NCBI RefSeq assembly: GCF_963259705.1
Contig: NC_081841.1
Span: 91,587,063 to 91,651,062 of the forward strand
Reading direction: 5' to 3'
DNA: 64,000 bases
Source: Myotis daubentonii
Taxonomy: Eukaryota > Chordata > Mammalia > Chiroptera > Vespertilionidae
Below are positions 1 through 12,639 of the stretch, one piece after another. The notes under the pieces were generated by a model, which ran no database searches, was not told where the DNA came from, and saw only the letters and a program-made list of their open reading frames with translations. Both the position numbers and the translations under genes were made by a program. Each line of letters begins with the position of its first letter. The first letter of the stretch is position 1.

Positions 1-2119
1 AGTGAAGTAGAAGACTGACTTTCCCACCTACTGAATTATGTGACTATGTTAGCCAATTTAAAAGTATTTTTAAATCTGAGCATTAAAGATTTTCTTAAAG
101 GAGACAGAATCCAGTTCTCAAGATAATAGAGGAATCCCATTGCCATGTTCTCTGGGCATCTGACTGTCTAAACACTTGCTGTGACAGTCTCAAGACTAAG
201 AAGTCAAGCATCTAAAATTCATTCAGACAATGAGCTGAAGTTCAATGCTGCCCTGCCTCCCCCACCAGTCCCTCCCCCTGCGATGGTGCTGGTTCTTTCT
301 CTGCGATACAGAGTAAGCCTCTTCCTCTCCAGCCTTTCTCACTGCAGGAACTCCACTGGGCCTCCCCAGTCTGTCCCAGCAAAGGCTGGTGAGGCAGGGG
401 GGTGTGCAAGAGTGAAGCAGGCCCAGCCTAAACACCCCGGCGCTGGGTGAGCCCCCACCTGGAGACGAGGATGGGAGGAGGAGGAGGGGTGAGGCCCTGC
501 CCAGGAGACAGAGAGGCAGCAGCTATTCTCCAAGGAAACCTTGCCATGGAGGAAAGACGACCAGATGTTGCCATATCTTCCCAGGGATGTTGGAAACAGA
601 TACTTTATTTTAAATAGCTCAATTTTAAAATCTTGGCAACGGAACCAACTTGCTAAAACAGCATTTGGGAGGCGGGGGTGGAGGAGTTGTGTCCCTCTAC
701 TCTCTCTTCTGGGCTGTGCTTTGGCCATGGCTCTGTGCCTTGACGTTCTCATGGCTCTGGCTTATGGTTCATACCCATGGCTACACCTCTCACCCAGGGC
801 CAGTAACAGCTCCCTGATCCTGTTCCTTCAGTCTGGGGGGGGGGGGTGGTGTCCCACCGTTCCAAGTCCTGGTTTCCTTACCGTTGCCCACCCCTCATGT
901 GTGGTCCTTTCATGAAACTCTCTTCAATTCTCCCCATCTCCCTCCTGCTGGGCGCTGTCTGAGATGCTCTTGCTGTGGACAATCCTGCTTTCAGGGGTGA
1001 CAGTGTTGGTTCCGACCACGTGGCCAGTCAGAGCACTGGCCCGCCTCACCACCGTCATTGGCTCACATACAGTTGTTCCAACTGCACAGAATAATAGTTC
1101 TAAGGAGAAGTATCAAGAAGTGCTATCTATTCCTTTGGAGCTGAGCCTGAGAGAGTATAAATTTGGAGCCTCCAAATTTTAGCTATTTTGTGAAGCCTGA
1201 GGGCAAGACCCAACACCAAAGAAGGCAAAGTCCAGAAGTGACCTTGTTTGAATCCCTGGAACTAAATCCACTTCTCAATGTCCTTGTCACAAAGACAAAA
1301 CTTTTTTTCTTTCCAAAGCCAGTTTGAGTTAAAGTTTCTGCCACTTACATCCAAAAGCACAATTTATCCAAAAAATCCCCCAAAGCTTGTTATACTTTAC
1401 ACGAATGTCATTATACTCATTGATTTAACTAAGCATAAACCAGTCCTGTTTCATCTTTGCACTAGCTTCACACTAATAGAGTGTAGTTAAACCCACACTG
1501 GGTTCAGCAGTGACAGAGGCTAGAGAGTTGGTTTGCCATCCACCAACTTCCAAAGGGAACCAACAGGGATAGAGCAGCATCTTTGCAGGTATTGCTTCCC
1601 ATGCCAGGAAGAACACCTCCCAAGCCATCATCCCGCCCACTTTGACACTTGACAATAGCAAAGAGGGGAAATCTTCATCTGAATGAATGGGAAGATTGAT
1701 GCTATTGTTGGCAAGGCAACCAGTTGAAGTCTGGTGTTTATTTACCATTGTAAACAAATTATGAATTTGTGCCAGTAACCACAATAGAGACAACTAGGCA
1801 TAATAAACCTTAATTCTCAATGAAATCATGTAACAAATAACCTAAATAACAAATAATCTTTGTGGGCTCCAAGGGTGTCAATTATACTAGACCTTATTCT
1901 ATTCATTAATTTATTCAAGAGTTTGTTGAGCAAATGTCGGCCTGGTGCAGTACAGGGATGCCAAATAGTTTTCATTTCTTGTACTAATGTGGTTGTGGCT
2001 GCTCAGTGTGCTGTGTTCAGAAAGATTGTGGTGCCAAATCTGGGTTCAACAAGCATGAATATCATAGTCAATAAAGGTGTCTTCTGTAGAAGAAAGGACT
2101 GTCCAAGGTTTTGTCATCC
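1..2119. other. Unassigned non-coding sequence
   Basis: I see no recognisable gene or repeat family here. A run of ten or so G sits at about 836-846. The reading frames present are short, overlap on both strands and show no domain I recognise. Old, diverged repeats may be missed by eye. Confidence 0.5.
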
Positions 2120-2235
2120 CTTTGAATTAAAAAGAGCCTCATCTAGAGTGAGAAGGAGTCAATTTGGGCTAAATCACTTCCAGTCTTTCTTTCCTCAAAT
2201 TTGTAAAATGGGGAAATTGATCTAAATAACTTGTA
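2120..2235 (+). repeat. MIR SINE fragment
   Basis: The segment contains a diverged version of the MIR core and 3' part, with the 'aaatcacttcc...cctcaaatttgtaaaatgggga' pattern split by substitutions. MIRs are ancient tRNA-derived SINEs shared by all mammals. Limits are approximate. Confidence 0.55.
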
Positions 2236-2279
2236 AGGTTTCTCCTTCCTTCCTTCCTTATGTACTTACTTATCCATTC

Positions 2280-2329
2280 AGTGTGCAGGCCGACGCTCTA
2301 TCCACTGAGCCAAACCGGTTAGGGCCTAT
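2280..2329 (-). mobile_element. Ves SINE 5'-end fragment without tail
   Basis: About 50 bp match the tRNA-like head of the Ves SINE read backwards, including the segment 'ccactgagccaaaccggtt' and the final 'agggc'. The body and A-tail are absent. A perfect 10-bp repeat, ttatccattc, lies on both sides at 2270-2279 and 2330-2339, so it resembles a very short insertion with a target duplication. Confidence 0.75.
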
Positions 2330-2339
2330 TTATCCATTC

Positions 2340-3199
2340 TAATTACTTGTTGGCTTATGTGTGGCAGCTATGGTTGAAACTTGTTCTTGTTTTTGGGGTA
2401 ATTTTCCATCTTATGAATTCAGTTCCCTCTAGTATAGAAGCAAGAACCTCACTTTCCCAGCCTCCTGTGTAGCAAAAATGTAACCGTGGAATCTAGGTCC
2501 ACCAATCAGGCACATCTGTTCTGAATTTGTTTGGAAGCTGGTGATGGCGAGAGGCAAGGCTGCACAGAATCCAGCTGGCCAGGGTGAAGGCAGAGACATC
2601 CCGTTCATTGAAGCTGCAGTCACAGAGGGCCCGCTGGCAATGCCCAGTGCCTGGCCATGGGGCAGCCCAGGGGAGGGGCGGTCAGGCCGGCAGCCTCTGA
2701 TGGCCTCATTGGAGCAGCTCTGCAGCGCAGGTGGAGACATTGATCCGGCGGCCAGCTTCCAATCCTTCATCTGTGGGCCGCCTTAGTGACCTTTAGATGT
2801 TTAATTCTTTTAAAAATAAAATCATTTCACTGGGGAAATGAGCCAGAGTAGATGTCTTTGTTCTGCAGAAGCTCAAATACTTATAATCAAGACTGAATAC
2901 CTTCAAACAGATTTTTCTCCTTTAACAATGAAAAATTTAATTCTCACTTATGAATTATGAAGTGTATGCTTAGCTAATAGCTTGCAAAATGTTTTTTGTT
3001 GCAATTATCAGCAAGATAATTGTTGCAGATGGGTAATATGCACCACAAAGGGAGTTTTTTCCTCACTTTTATCTCTTGATTATTCTCAGTGCACCATAGA
3101 ACGTGTAATTCCTTCAATGTTTATGGTTCACAGATTTACATTGAGAGTCTAACATAATTGCAATGGTAGTCCCAGAAGAAGAAGGAGGAAAGACTGGAA
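2340..3199. other. Unassigned; possible old LTR-like piece
   Basis: The part around 2430-2790 has the flavour of old ERVL/MaLR-type LTRs ('ccaccaatcaggcaca', then a GC-richer block). I could not match it to a family. The remainder is AT-rich with nothing recognisable. Confidence 0.3.
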
Positions 3200-6100
3200 C
3201 AGAAAAAAAAAGTTTGAAGAAATAGTAACTGAAAATTTTGAAGTTTGATGAAAAACAACAACCTGAATATCTTAAAAATCTCAATATATTCCAAGTAGGA
3301 TAAACACACAGAAAATTCTTTCTAATCATGTAGCCTAATTGCTGAAAACAATAAAAATTTGTAAGCGGGGAAAAATATCACTTACATGGGAATAATGATT
3401 AAAATAAGAACTAACTTCTTATCAAAATCAATGTAAACCAGAAGACAAGGGAATAACATTTAAAGGGCAAAAGGGAGGGAGAAAAACTCTTCAACCCACA
3501 ATTCTATATCCAGAAAAAATATCCTTAAAGTAAAAATAAAAAGAATTCCATATAAACAAATGCTGGAAGAATTCATTACACTACATTGCAGCATAGGAAA
3601 TGTAAACAGAAGTTCATTAGGCTGAAATAAAAAGTAACAGTCAGAAAGTTGTATCTACACAGAGAAATGAAGAACACAACACCAGAAATGATAAATACAG
3701 TAGGTATGTTTCTTGTTTATTAATTTATTTAAAAGATAATTGACTATTGCAAGTAGAAATAATAAGGTAGGGAGTTTGTAACATATATAAAAGTAAAATA
3801 TATGACAATAATATCAGAGAGGACAGGAGGAAGAGATGTATATTGCATAAGTATACTGCATATATGTGAGGTGGCATAATCTTAAGTCATAGTAGACTAA
3901 ACTAAATTGACATTGTATATTGTGGTTTTTCAAACAATATACCAATAGAGGAGATAAAATGGAATACTAAGAAATACTTGTTTAACACAAATGGAGGCAA
4001 TAAAGAAGGAACAGCAGAAAAAAGACAGATGTGTCAAATGGAACCCAATCAGCAAAATGATAGTCAAATCCAGTGGTATCAATAATTATATTAAATGTAA
4101 ATGGAGTAAATACTATAATCAAAAGATAGAGATTGTCAAGCTGGATTAAAACAAGATCCAACTATATGTTGTTTATAAGAAAAACACTTTAAACAGAAAG
4201 GTACAGATTAATTAGAAGTAAAATTATAAAAAAAGATGTGCCATCCAAATACACATAATAAGAAAGCTAGAATGGCTGTATTAATATCAGATGCAGTCGA
4301 TTTTGGAGCAAAGAATATTACCAAAAATAAACAGGGACATTTCTTATGGGTCAATTGATCAGAAATACACAATAATTTTAAATGTGTACTAGTATGTACC
4401 TAATAACAGATCTTCAAAATACATGAAGCAAAAACTGACAGAACTAAAGGGATCAGCAGACAAATCCACAGTCACAGTTAGAATTTTTAATACCTTTCTC
4501 TTAGTGCTTGATAGAAAATTTATACACACACAAAAAAATTTAGTAAGGATCTAGAAGGCCTGAGTAACACTATGTCTAATTGACATTTATAGACAGTATG
4601 CTCATCAACTGCAGAGTATATGTTCAATTTGCCCATAGAACATACACTAAGATAAAGCATATGCTGGACCATTAAACATGTTTCAATAAATTTTATAGGA
4701 TTGAAATTATACAGACTTAGTTCTCTGATTAAATAGAATTAAGTTACAAATTAATAACAAAGTCATCTGAAAACTTTCCAAATCTTTAGAAATTAAGCAA
4801 TTAAGTAACACTATGGGTAAAAAAAATAAATAAATAAATCACAAGAAAAAAGTTTCGATATTTCAAGCTAAATAATAATGAAAACACAACATATCAAAAT
4901 ATATAATGTAGTTAATGCAGTGATTAGAAGAAAATTTATAGTTTTAAAATTTAAAAGGAGAAATGTCATTTTTATATTAGTGACATAAGCTTCTACTTTA
5001 AGAAGCTAGAAAAAATAGCTAATTAAATCCAAAGCAAGTAAGAACAGAGATCAGAAAGAGCAGAGAACTCTAGAGAAAATAAAGTTATTTCTTTGAAAAG
5101 ATTCATGAAATTGATGCACCCCTAGAAAACTGATCAAGAAAAACAAACCCACAAATTACCAATACCAGGAATGAAAGAAGGAACATCAATTCATATACTT
5201 CAACCAGTAAAAGATAATTGTATAAAAATTTTTATTCAAATGAATTTGACAACTTAGATAACAATAAATTTCTTGAAAGATATCAACACTGACACACACA
5301 AAAATGAAAATCTGTATAGTTACATGTGTTAAAGAAACTGAAATTATAATGGAAACCTTCCCAATGAGAAAATTCTAGGCCAGCTTTACTCTACTGGTGA
5401 GTTCATCAGACACTTCAGGAAGAAGTAATATATATCTTATACAAACTCTTTCAGAAAATATTTTAAAAAAGAAATACAATTCATTTTATGAGACCATCAA
5501 AACCCTGATGCAAAAATAAGATAAGTACATTACAAAAAAACCCCAAAAATTACAGACCAATATTCTTCATGGAAGTAGATTTTTAAAATCCTTAACAAGA
5601 CATTAACAAATAAAATCCACTAATATAGAAAGTAAGATGTCCTGACTAAGTGGATTTATCCCAGGCATGCAGGGTTGTTTTAACATTTAAATATTAAGCA
5701 ATACAATTCACTACTTAACAAAAGAAGAAAGTGTGATAATCTTAACAAAATGCATAAAAAGCATATGATAAAATTCAACACCCATTCATCATAGAAACTC
5801 AGCAAACTGAGGTGAAAACTCCAAGATGATTATGAAATAAGTTTGTTAGAATGTTGCCAAACTTATAAAGCAGCATTATACATGATGTCCCCAATCTGAA
5901 AACTACCCTAGTGTCCACTAACAGGAAAATTAAGATACAAATTTTGGTTTATTCATACAGTGAAATACTCCTCATCAATAAAAAGAATAAATTACTAATA
6001 TATACAACAACATCAATGAGTTATAAAACATCATGATAAGTAGAAGATGTAAGGCACAAAATTGTACATACTGTATGCTTCTGTTTATATGAAGTCCTAG

Positions 6101-6325
6101 AACATACGAAACTAATCTATGTTGATAGAAATCAAAATGGTGGTTTTCTTGAGAATGCTGGCATCGAAAGACATAAGAAAGTTTTCTGGGGTAATTAAAT
6201 GTTCTTTTTCTGTACAAGTGCATGGGAATATGGGTTACACAACTGTATGTATTTGTCAAAACTCATCAGCCTGTACCTTTAAGATCTGTACATTTCATTG
6301 TATACAAATTATAGCTCAATGAGCT
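3200..6325 (+). mobile_element. Old L1 (L1M-type) fragment with 3' end
   Basis: The A-rich plus strand follows the order of an L1 element. Around 5100-5800 it carries the ORF2 reverse-transcriptase region, recognisable from 'ccaggaatgaaag' and 'gagttcatcagacac'. From about 5900 it carries an old L1 3' end, seen in 'tacatactgtatg' and 'ctagaacata', ending near 6320. Frames are destroyed by many stops, so nothing can be expressed. The part before 4900 is more diverged and could be a second L1-related piece, such as an ORF1-containing HAL1. The 5' limit is approximate. Confidence 0.75.
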
Positions 6326-6412
6326 AAATTAAGGGGAAAAATCTTTACTGGATGTACCTCTGATCTTTGGTCCACATTAGTTTTCTAAGGTCACATAGTA
6401 GAAAACTTTTTT

Positions 6413-6627
6413 TTTAAAATATATTTTTATTGATTTCAGAGAGGAAGGGAGAGGGAGAGAGAGAGAAACATCAATGATGAGAGAGAATCATCTATTGGCT
6501 GCCTCCTGTACGCCCCCTTCTGGGGATCGAGCCTGCAACCCAGGCATGTGCCCTCAACCGGAATTGAACCCAGGACCCTTCAGTCCACAGGCTGACATTC
6601 TATCCACTGAGCCAAACCAGCTAGGGC
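6413..6627 (-). mobile_element. Ves SINE, full length
   Basis: Read on the minus strand it has the tRNA-like head ('gccctagctggtttggctc'), the middle region and the 3' end 'gaaatcaataaaaat' plus A-tail. It is flanked by a near-perfect duplication, 'tagaaaac' followed by T's, at 6399-6412 and from 6628. Ves SINEs are non-autonomous, copied by L1 machinery and characteristic of vesper bats. The A and B box-like parts belong to the SINE head and are not a tRNA gene. Confidence 0.93.
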
Positions 6628-6642
6628 TAGAAAACCTTTTTT

Positions 6643-6647
<5 letters not shown>

Positions 6648-6731
<84 letters not shown>
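6648..6731. repeat. (TC)n(AC)n compound microsatellite
   Basis: About 21 TC units pass directly into about 20 AC units. It lies just downstream of the head end of the Ves SINE. Confidence 0.98.
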
Positions 6732-6733
<2 letters not shown>

Positions 6734-6851
6734 CTGAAGCCATCTCAAATCTAAGTCATCTTTAAGAAAACACCAATATCTCTAGATCAAAACCCTAGAG
6801 ACTGATTCAATTGGACCAGATATTGTTCTTTTAACCCGCCCGCCCCCCCGC

Positions 6852-6878
6852 AAAAAAAAAAAAAAAAAAAAAAAAAAG
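6852..6878. repeat. Poly-A tract after a C-rich run
   Basis: A run of about 27 A follows a 'cgcccgcccccccgc' stretch. No retrotransposon body that I recognise ends here. Confidence 0.9.
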
Positions 6879-6879
6879 C

Positions 6880-7531
6880 TCCACAGGAGATTCTAATGTA
6901 CAGTCAGGATCCAGAATCATTGTTTTAGATATTGCCACTGACCTGGGACACAGGGAGCTGGAGCTTAATCTTCACTACTCATGGAACTCTTGGCTGAGTC
7001 CCTTTCAAGCCTCAATAGTCATTGTCCTACCAGACAAACATGAACCACTCGGGATTTGAGATAGGAAATGTAATGCAGGGGATTGGTTACCCCGGTGATG
7101 GAAGGACTGAGAAGCCAAAAAAATACCGTGAGGCAAACATTAGCAACAGCCCCAAGACACTGAAAGGATCAATGTCTCAGCTCAAGCACTCTAGCAAGAG
7201 GGTCAACCTTTGGGTTCTCTTCAGCCTTCAGCCGATTGGATGAGGCCACTCACATTAGGAAGTGCACTTTGCTTTATCTAGTGCACTGACTCTAAGGTTA
7301 AACTCCTCCAGAAACCTTTGCAGACATCCAGAATAATCTTCAACCAAATGACTGAGCACCGTGTGACCCATTCAAGTTGGCACATAAGAGTAACAGCTGC
7401 TCAGAGGAAAACCTTGAAATTGTCCTTGAGTTCTCTCTCATACTCCAGATCAAATCAATTAGCAAGTCCAGCGACTCTACATTCAAAATATGACCAGAAC
7501 GTGACCACATTTCATCACCTCTACAACTACA
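6880..7531. other. Unassigned non-coding sequence
   Basis: I recognise no gene or repeat family in this stretch. Reading frames here are short and lack known motifs. Confidence 0.45.
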
Positions 7532-7539
7532 TCCTAGTC

Positions 7540-7774
7540 CAGTGATGGCGAACCTATGACACGCGTGTCAGAGGTGACACGCGAGCTCATTTTTTTGGTT
7601 GATTTTTCTTCGTTAAATGGCATTTAAATATATAAAATAAATATCAAAAATATAAGTCGTTGTTTTACTATAGTTGCAAATATCAAAAAATTTCTATATG
7701 TGACACGGCACCAGAGTTAAGTTAGGGTTTTTCAAAATGCCGACCCGCCGAGCTCAAAAGGTTCGCCATCACTG
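7540..7774 (+). mobile_element. hAT MITE, family A (copy 1 of 3)
   Basis: A 235-bp non-autonomous DNA transposon with terminal inverted repeats CAGTGATGGCGAACCT and AGGTTCGCCATCACTG. It contains no coding sequence, so transposase must come from elsewhere. The 8-bp flanks, tcctagtc and tccaagcc, agree at six of eight positions, as expected for an aged hAT target duplication. The same family recurs at 31130-31364 and 58711-58946. Confidence 0.95.
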
Positions 7775-7779
7775 TCCAA

Positions 7780-8330
7780 GCCTCCATCATCTCTTGTGTA
7801 AATGATTGTGTAACTGCCTCTCTGCTACTATTGCCCTTGCATCCCCTTCACTATTTAGTCAAAACATAGCCATCAAAGTGATGCAATAAAAATGTGTCAG
7901 CTACTGTCACTCCAGCATAAAACACTCTAACAACTCCTCAGACCATTTTGAATAAAAATGTCTCCCTACCCCTTCACTCACCCCTTCTCCTCCCCACTCT
8001 CCCCTTTACTCATGCCACTTCAGTCACTCTGGCCTTTTGCTCAGTCATGCCCAGCACATACATCTCAGAGCCTTTGCACATGCTTTTCCTTCTTTTTCAA
8101 AGGCATCTCCCCAGATATTACGCCTCACTCCCTCACCTTTTGTAGCTGTCTGCTAAGCTCAAAGGAAACCATATTTAAAATAGCACATTCCATTGCCCAC
8201 CTCCTATTTGTCACTGTTTATCTATGTTCTCTGCATTGTTTTTCTTTACAGAACTTATTAGGACTGGTACCTAGAACAGTGCATGGCACATAGAAAACAG
8301 TTATCAATATTTTAAAGTAAATAAATGGCT
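7780..8330 (+). repeat. L2 LINE 3' fragment
   Basis: Short matches to the L2 3' region can be read, notably 'ctttgcacatgcttttcct' and the pyrimidine-rich run before it. L2 is an ancient, inactive LINE in mammals. Ends are approximate. Confidence 0.6.
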
Positions 8331-8804
8331 GAACAAGCTAAATAACTAATTAACATCAGAGACAAATAAAAGCTGTTGGCTTAGCCATTCTGCAAAACTA
8401 TTACCACACAAGGAGCTGGCTTGAAGCAATAGCTCCTATAGAGATTCATAATCATAGAATTTCCCTTGAGGTAGCAAATTCTTATCCTTCACATAATTAT
8501 AAACCAGAATACTAGTTACTAATTCCCTTCCCTTCCAGGATTCTAGGAATGAAGACATTAGTAAAATCTCAAACAAACAAAAAAGAGAGAGAGGGGGAGA
8601 AAATGCTCTTTAAATATCAGGCTTTAAATTGCTAGTATCTACTTCTCAGCCTGAGGGTACCGTAGTCAGTGGGACATGTGGGATGAGTCAACAACTGTGT
8701 ACAGTGGTAGGAAGTGGGTAATGGAGGGCTGTCCCTTCATATCCCCACTGAGCTTGAAGGAGGTACCTTTGTATTGCATCTTTATAGTTACAAAAATAAT
8801 AACT
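8331..8804. other. Unassigned non-coding sequence
   Basis: No gene or known repeat family is recognisable. Confidence 0.4.
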
Positions 8805-8933
8805 GTTGCTTAATGAACCTCTACTGCTTGCACAGTACTGTGTTAAGTGCTTAACCTTAAACCTCATTTTAGCCTTAGGGGTAATATGTTTCCTTGTTTT
8901 ATAGGGTAAGAGACAGACACACAAGTTATGATC
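8805..8933 (-). repeat. MIR SINE fragment
   Basis: Read on the minus strand this shows a diverged MIR 3' half, including the 'actgtgttaagtgcttaa' block. It directly precedes an L1. Confidence 0.5.
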
Positions 8934-8934
8934 C

Positions 8935-10668
8935 CTTAAATAAAACGAAGGATAAAAATCATATTATCGTATCAACATATGCAAAATATGCATTTGACAG
9001 ACTTCAGCATTCATTTTTAATAAAAACTCAATGGGGGAAAGCTAAAAGTGTTTTCCTTAAGATCAGGAACGCGACAGGGATGTCTATTTTCACCACTTTT
9101 ATTAAACATAGTATTGGAAGTACTAGCCACAGTAATCAGGCAACAAAAAGAAATAAAAGGCATCCAAATTGGAAAGGAAGAAGTAAAAGTGTTATTTGCA
9201 AATGACATAACTAAAGCACTCACAGAGAAAAAAAAACCCCACACTATTCAAACTGATAAATTTAGTAAAGTAGCAGGTACAAAATTAATATTCAGAAGTT
9301 GGTTGCATTTTTATACACCAGTAATGAGCTATCAGGAAGAGAAATTTTAAAAACCCAATCACATTTACAATTGCATCAAAAAAGTAAAATACCTAGGAAG
9401 AAATTTAACCAAGAAGATCAAAGACCTGCACTTAGAAAATTATGACATTGAAGAAAGAAATTGAAGAAGATATAAATAAATGGAAGCATATACCATGTTC
9501 ATGGACAGGAAGAATTAATATCATTAAAATGTCCATACCACCCAAAGAAATCTGTACATTCAATGCAATCCCTATCAAATACCAATGGCATTTTTTCACA
9601 GAACTAGAACAAATAATCATAAAATTTATATGGACTACAAAAGATTCTGAATAGCTACAGCAATCTTGAGAAAGCAGAACAAAGTTATGCTACCTGATAT
9701 GAAATTATACTATAAGGTTACAATAAATCAAAACAGCATGGTACTGGCATAAAAACAGACACATAGATTAGAGCCCAGAAATAAACGCACGCCTATATTG
9801 TCAATTAATCTATGACAAAGGCGGCAAGAACATACAATGGAGTAAAGACAGTTTCTTCAGTAAGTGGTACATGTAGAGAGATACATGTAAAAAAAAAATG
9901 AAACTATAGCACTTTATTACACTGTCCACAAGAAGAAACTCAAAGACTTAAATGTAAGCTGGGAAACCATAAAAATCCTAGAGGAAAACGTAGGTAATAA
10001 AATATCAGACATCTTGCATAGCACTATTTTTACTGATATTTCTCCCCAGGCAAGAGAATCAAAAGAAAAAATAAATAAATGGGACTACAGCAAATTAAAA
10101 AATATTTGCACAGCAAAGAAAACTGTCAACAAAACAAAAGACAACCTACCAATAGGAGAAGGTATTTGCCAATGATACATCCAATAATGAGTTAATATCC
10201 AAACTCATACAACTTAACACCAAATAAAAAATAAATCCAATTTAAAGTGGGCAGAATACCTGGAAACACATTTCTCCAAAGAGGAAATACAGATGACATA
10301 TATCTATGAAAAGATACTCAAAATCACTAATCACCAGAGAAATGCAAATCAAAACCACAACGAGATCTCACCTCACATCTTTTGGAATAGCTTTCATCAG
10401 TAAATCGACAAACAAATGTTGGCGAGGATGTGGAGAAAACAAAACTTCCATGCACTGTTGGTAGGATTGAAAATTGGTGCAGCCATTATGAAAAACAGTA
10501 TGGAGGTTCCTCAAATAATTAAAAATAGAACTACCACATGACTTAGCAATTCTATTTCTGGGTATTTATCCAAAGAAATCCAAAATACTAATTTGAAAAG
10601 AAAAATGTAGCTACTATGCTGTACACCTGAAACTAGTATAATATGTCACCTGTAATTGAAAAAAAAAA
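8935..10668 (+). mobile_element. L1 LINE, 5'-truncated, with poly-A end
   Basis: This is the 3' part of an L1 starting inside the ORF2 reverse transcriptase. At about 9060-9200 one frame reads a '[20 protein letters not shown]' motif and then 'LFANDI', the diverged copy of the catalytic YADD region. The C-terminal part and 3' UTR follow, ending 'gtatgctgtacacctg'-like and in an A-rich tail at about 10659-10668. Frameshifts and stops break ORF2 into several pieces, so it is a dead copy. It is less degraded than the L1 at 3.2-6.3 kb. Confidence 0.9.
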
Positions 10669-10669
10669 G

Positions 10670-12127
10670 TTACGTCCCATGCTTGGGTCACACAGTAAAG
10701 AATGTGACCCAATGTGGAGATCTTCGTCCATATTAGATAGGTCTCACCCGGCGACCTTATCTTCTTAAGTTCTCTCAGCTTCTTGACATCTGAGGCTCCA
10801 GGTGTCTTGGCTGCAGGACATTATTTAGAATCTCTGGGGTCTTCTCTAATATCGAGCAAACTCCAACATGTACATAAATCCTAAGCGTTCCAGCTTTGTC
10901 TGTGTGATCACACTACAGTTACAAATGCAGACTACACATGTTTTAGACAAAAGGGAATTGGGGCTCCTGAAGAATGATGAAAGCACCTTCTAGGGGGCCT
11001 GAGGAAGGCCAGGTTGGGTTGGTTCCATTCTTCAGTCCTTTAAGCTGGCTCCATTTCCATTTTCAGTTTCCACAAGAGTTACTTTCTTTTGATGGTTTTG
11101 TGGGTTGCATAGTAGGCACTTCCTCCCCCAGTAATTGAACAGTGGAACTTGGTTATGATTTCCTCCTACTTCTAGCTGACGGCCTCGGCTGAGGATTGTG
11201 AGGCTGTTGGTTTTTGATAGAGATATCCTGGCAGTCAATATCTTTCTATTTTCTGGAGGGAGCCGAGTTTGCTCACACTTCTCCCCAGATTTGGGGTGAT
11301 CTGTTCTCAGCTTTAATTGCTGCGTTCATGAAGTCTTGCCATCATCATTTCTTTAAACTCTGCACAATTCATAGATATTTGACCATAGCAGCAGCCAAGG
11401 TTCTGGCTCATGCTTTATTCATTCCCCATTCTGAGACTCCTGGCTGCCTTTCCCGTTCATCTGCAAGGATCGGCTTGCCAAAACACTATTGCCTATTTCA
11501 AGAATGTTTTGTTTTTCAGTTTCTTTTTAAGTTTCATGTTAACCTGTTGTTTGGTCAGTTTCATTGTTTCTCTTTCTCTGAAGGTTGTTATTTTTTTTAA
11601 CTCTCTACTTGTTGGAAGCTTGCTATCTCAGGACTGTCACATTTCATATAGAAATCAGATTCTGGCTTGCTGTTTTGGTATATTTCTCATAAATACTTCT
11701 GTTATATTTTCCCTTCCCTCAATGACCTCCTCAGCTGATGTCATATTTGGGCTGGTAGCCCCAAGAAATGGGAGAGGTTGGATATGATGACACTAAGCAA
11801 GCATCCTGAGGGTGTGATGAGTTGGAGAATGACAGAATCTTAAAGCTGGGAGAGCACCCAAAGGTTGGTGAGGTCAGCTTCCCTTCCAATGCAAGAATTA
11901 TTCTACAGCATACATAATTTCCTCCTCTGCTTGACTCCTTTCATGAAGGGAGAATTCATCAGTTGGCTAGGTAAATTGCTCCCTTGTTTCCAGTTTTGAT
12001 TACTGAAATTATTATTTTTTTCTTTCATTGAACTGAATTCTACCTCCCTATAACTTCCTCCCATTAGTTCTAGGTCTGCCCTCTGGAGTGAGACAAAACA
12101 AGTAGATTTAATCTTTTTATAATATAA
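10670..12127. other. Unassigned non-coding sequence
   Basis: The stretch has a T-rich middle at 11300-11720. A 128-codon frame runs through 11214-11600 but shows no known domain, and its composition follows the local T-richness. I cannot assign a repeat family or a gene. Confidence 0.4.
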
Positions 12128-12294
12128 CTAGAGACTCTATGCACAAAATTCATGCAAGGGTCTTGGCCCCAGCACCTGCCTGCCGCCTCTGCCAAGGCTG
12201 TCGCCTGCCACCACTATCGCCTCTGCCACCTGTGGCTCTGTCTGGAGGGAAGGACATCCAGTCTAATTAGCATATTACACTTGTATTATATAGA
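12128..12294 (-). mobile_element. HeliBat-type Helitron, upstream member of a tandem pair
   Basis: On the minus strand it begins TCTATATAATAC and ends with a hairpin ('gcatgaattttgtgc') followed by CTCTAG. It is only 167 bp and non-coding. Position 12127 is A, matching the expected A side of the target. The other end abuts the next Helitron with no base between. Confidence 0.85.
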
Positions 12295-12555
12295 CTAGAA
12301 GCCCGATGCACGAAAATTCGTGCAAGAGTAGGCTTTCCTTCCCCTGGCTGCCGGCACTGGCTTCCCTCCAGCACCCAGGACCCAGGCTTCCCTCCTCCAG
12401 CTGCCAGCAGGCACCCGGGACCTGAGCTGGCTTCCCCCAGGCCGGCCACAGGCACCCAGGAAGCTGGCTGGCTTCTCTCCAGCCCCAGGCCTCGTCAGGA
12501 AGGATGTCCGGAAGACGTCGGTATAATTAGCATATTACCCTTTTATTATTATAGA
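12295..12555 (-). mobile_element. HeliBat-type Helitron, second member of a tandem pair
   Basis: On the minus strand it starts TCTATAATAATAAAAG and ends with the hairpin 'gcacgaattttcgtgc' and CTTCTAG. The flank at 12556 is T. The interior has repeated 'gggaagccag'-like blocks. It shares with its neighbour the early segment 'gtaatatgctaatta' but is otherwise different, so the two are related but not identical subfamily members. Confidence 0.9.
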
Positions 12556-12639
12556 TAGTAATTGATACCAAGTATTGAGTACTTGCAGGGTACTTTTCAA
12601 AGTGTTCTTCAGTTGCAAGCAGTAGAAACCAACTCTGGC

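Noticed and set aside
6580..6627. tRNA-like A and B box sequences in SINE heads (here and in the other Ves copies)
   Set aside because: These are the tRNA-derived promoters of Ves SINEs; no copy is a functional tRNA gene.
6474..6737. Frame ending in Ser-Leu and Thr-His runs
   Set aside because: It is a translation of the Ves SINE and the adjoining TC/AC microsatellite.
8894..9654. Several plus-strand frames around 8.9-9.7 kb
   Set aside because: They are pieces of a broken L1 ORF2 in shifting frames, not separate genes.
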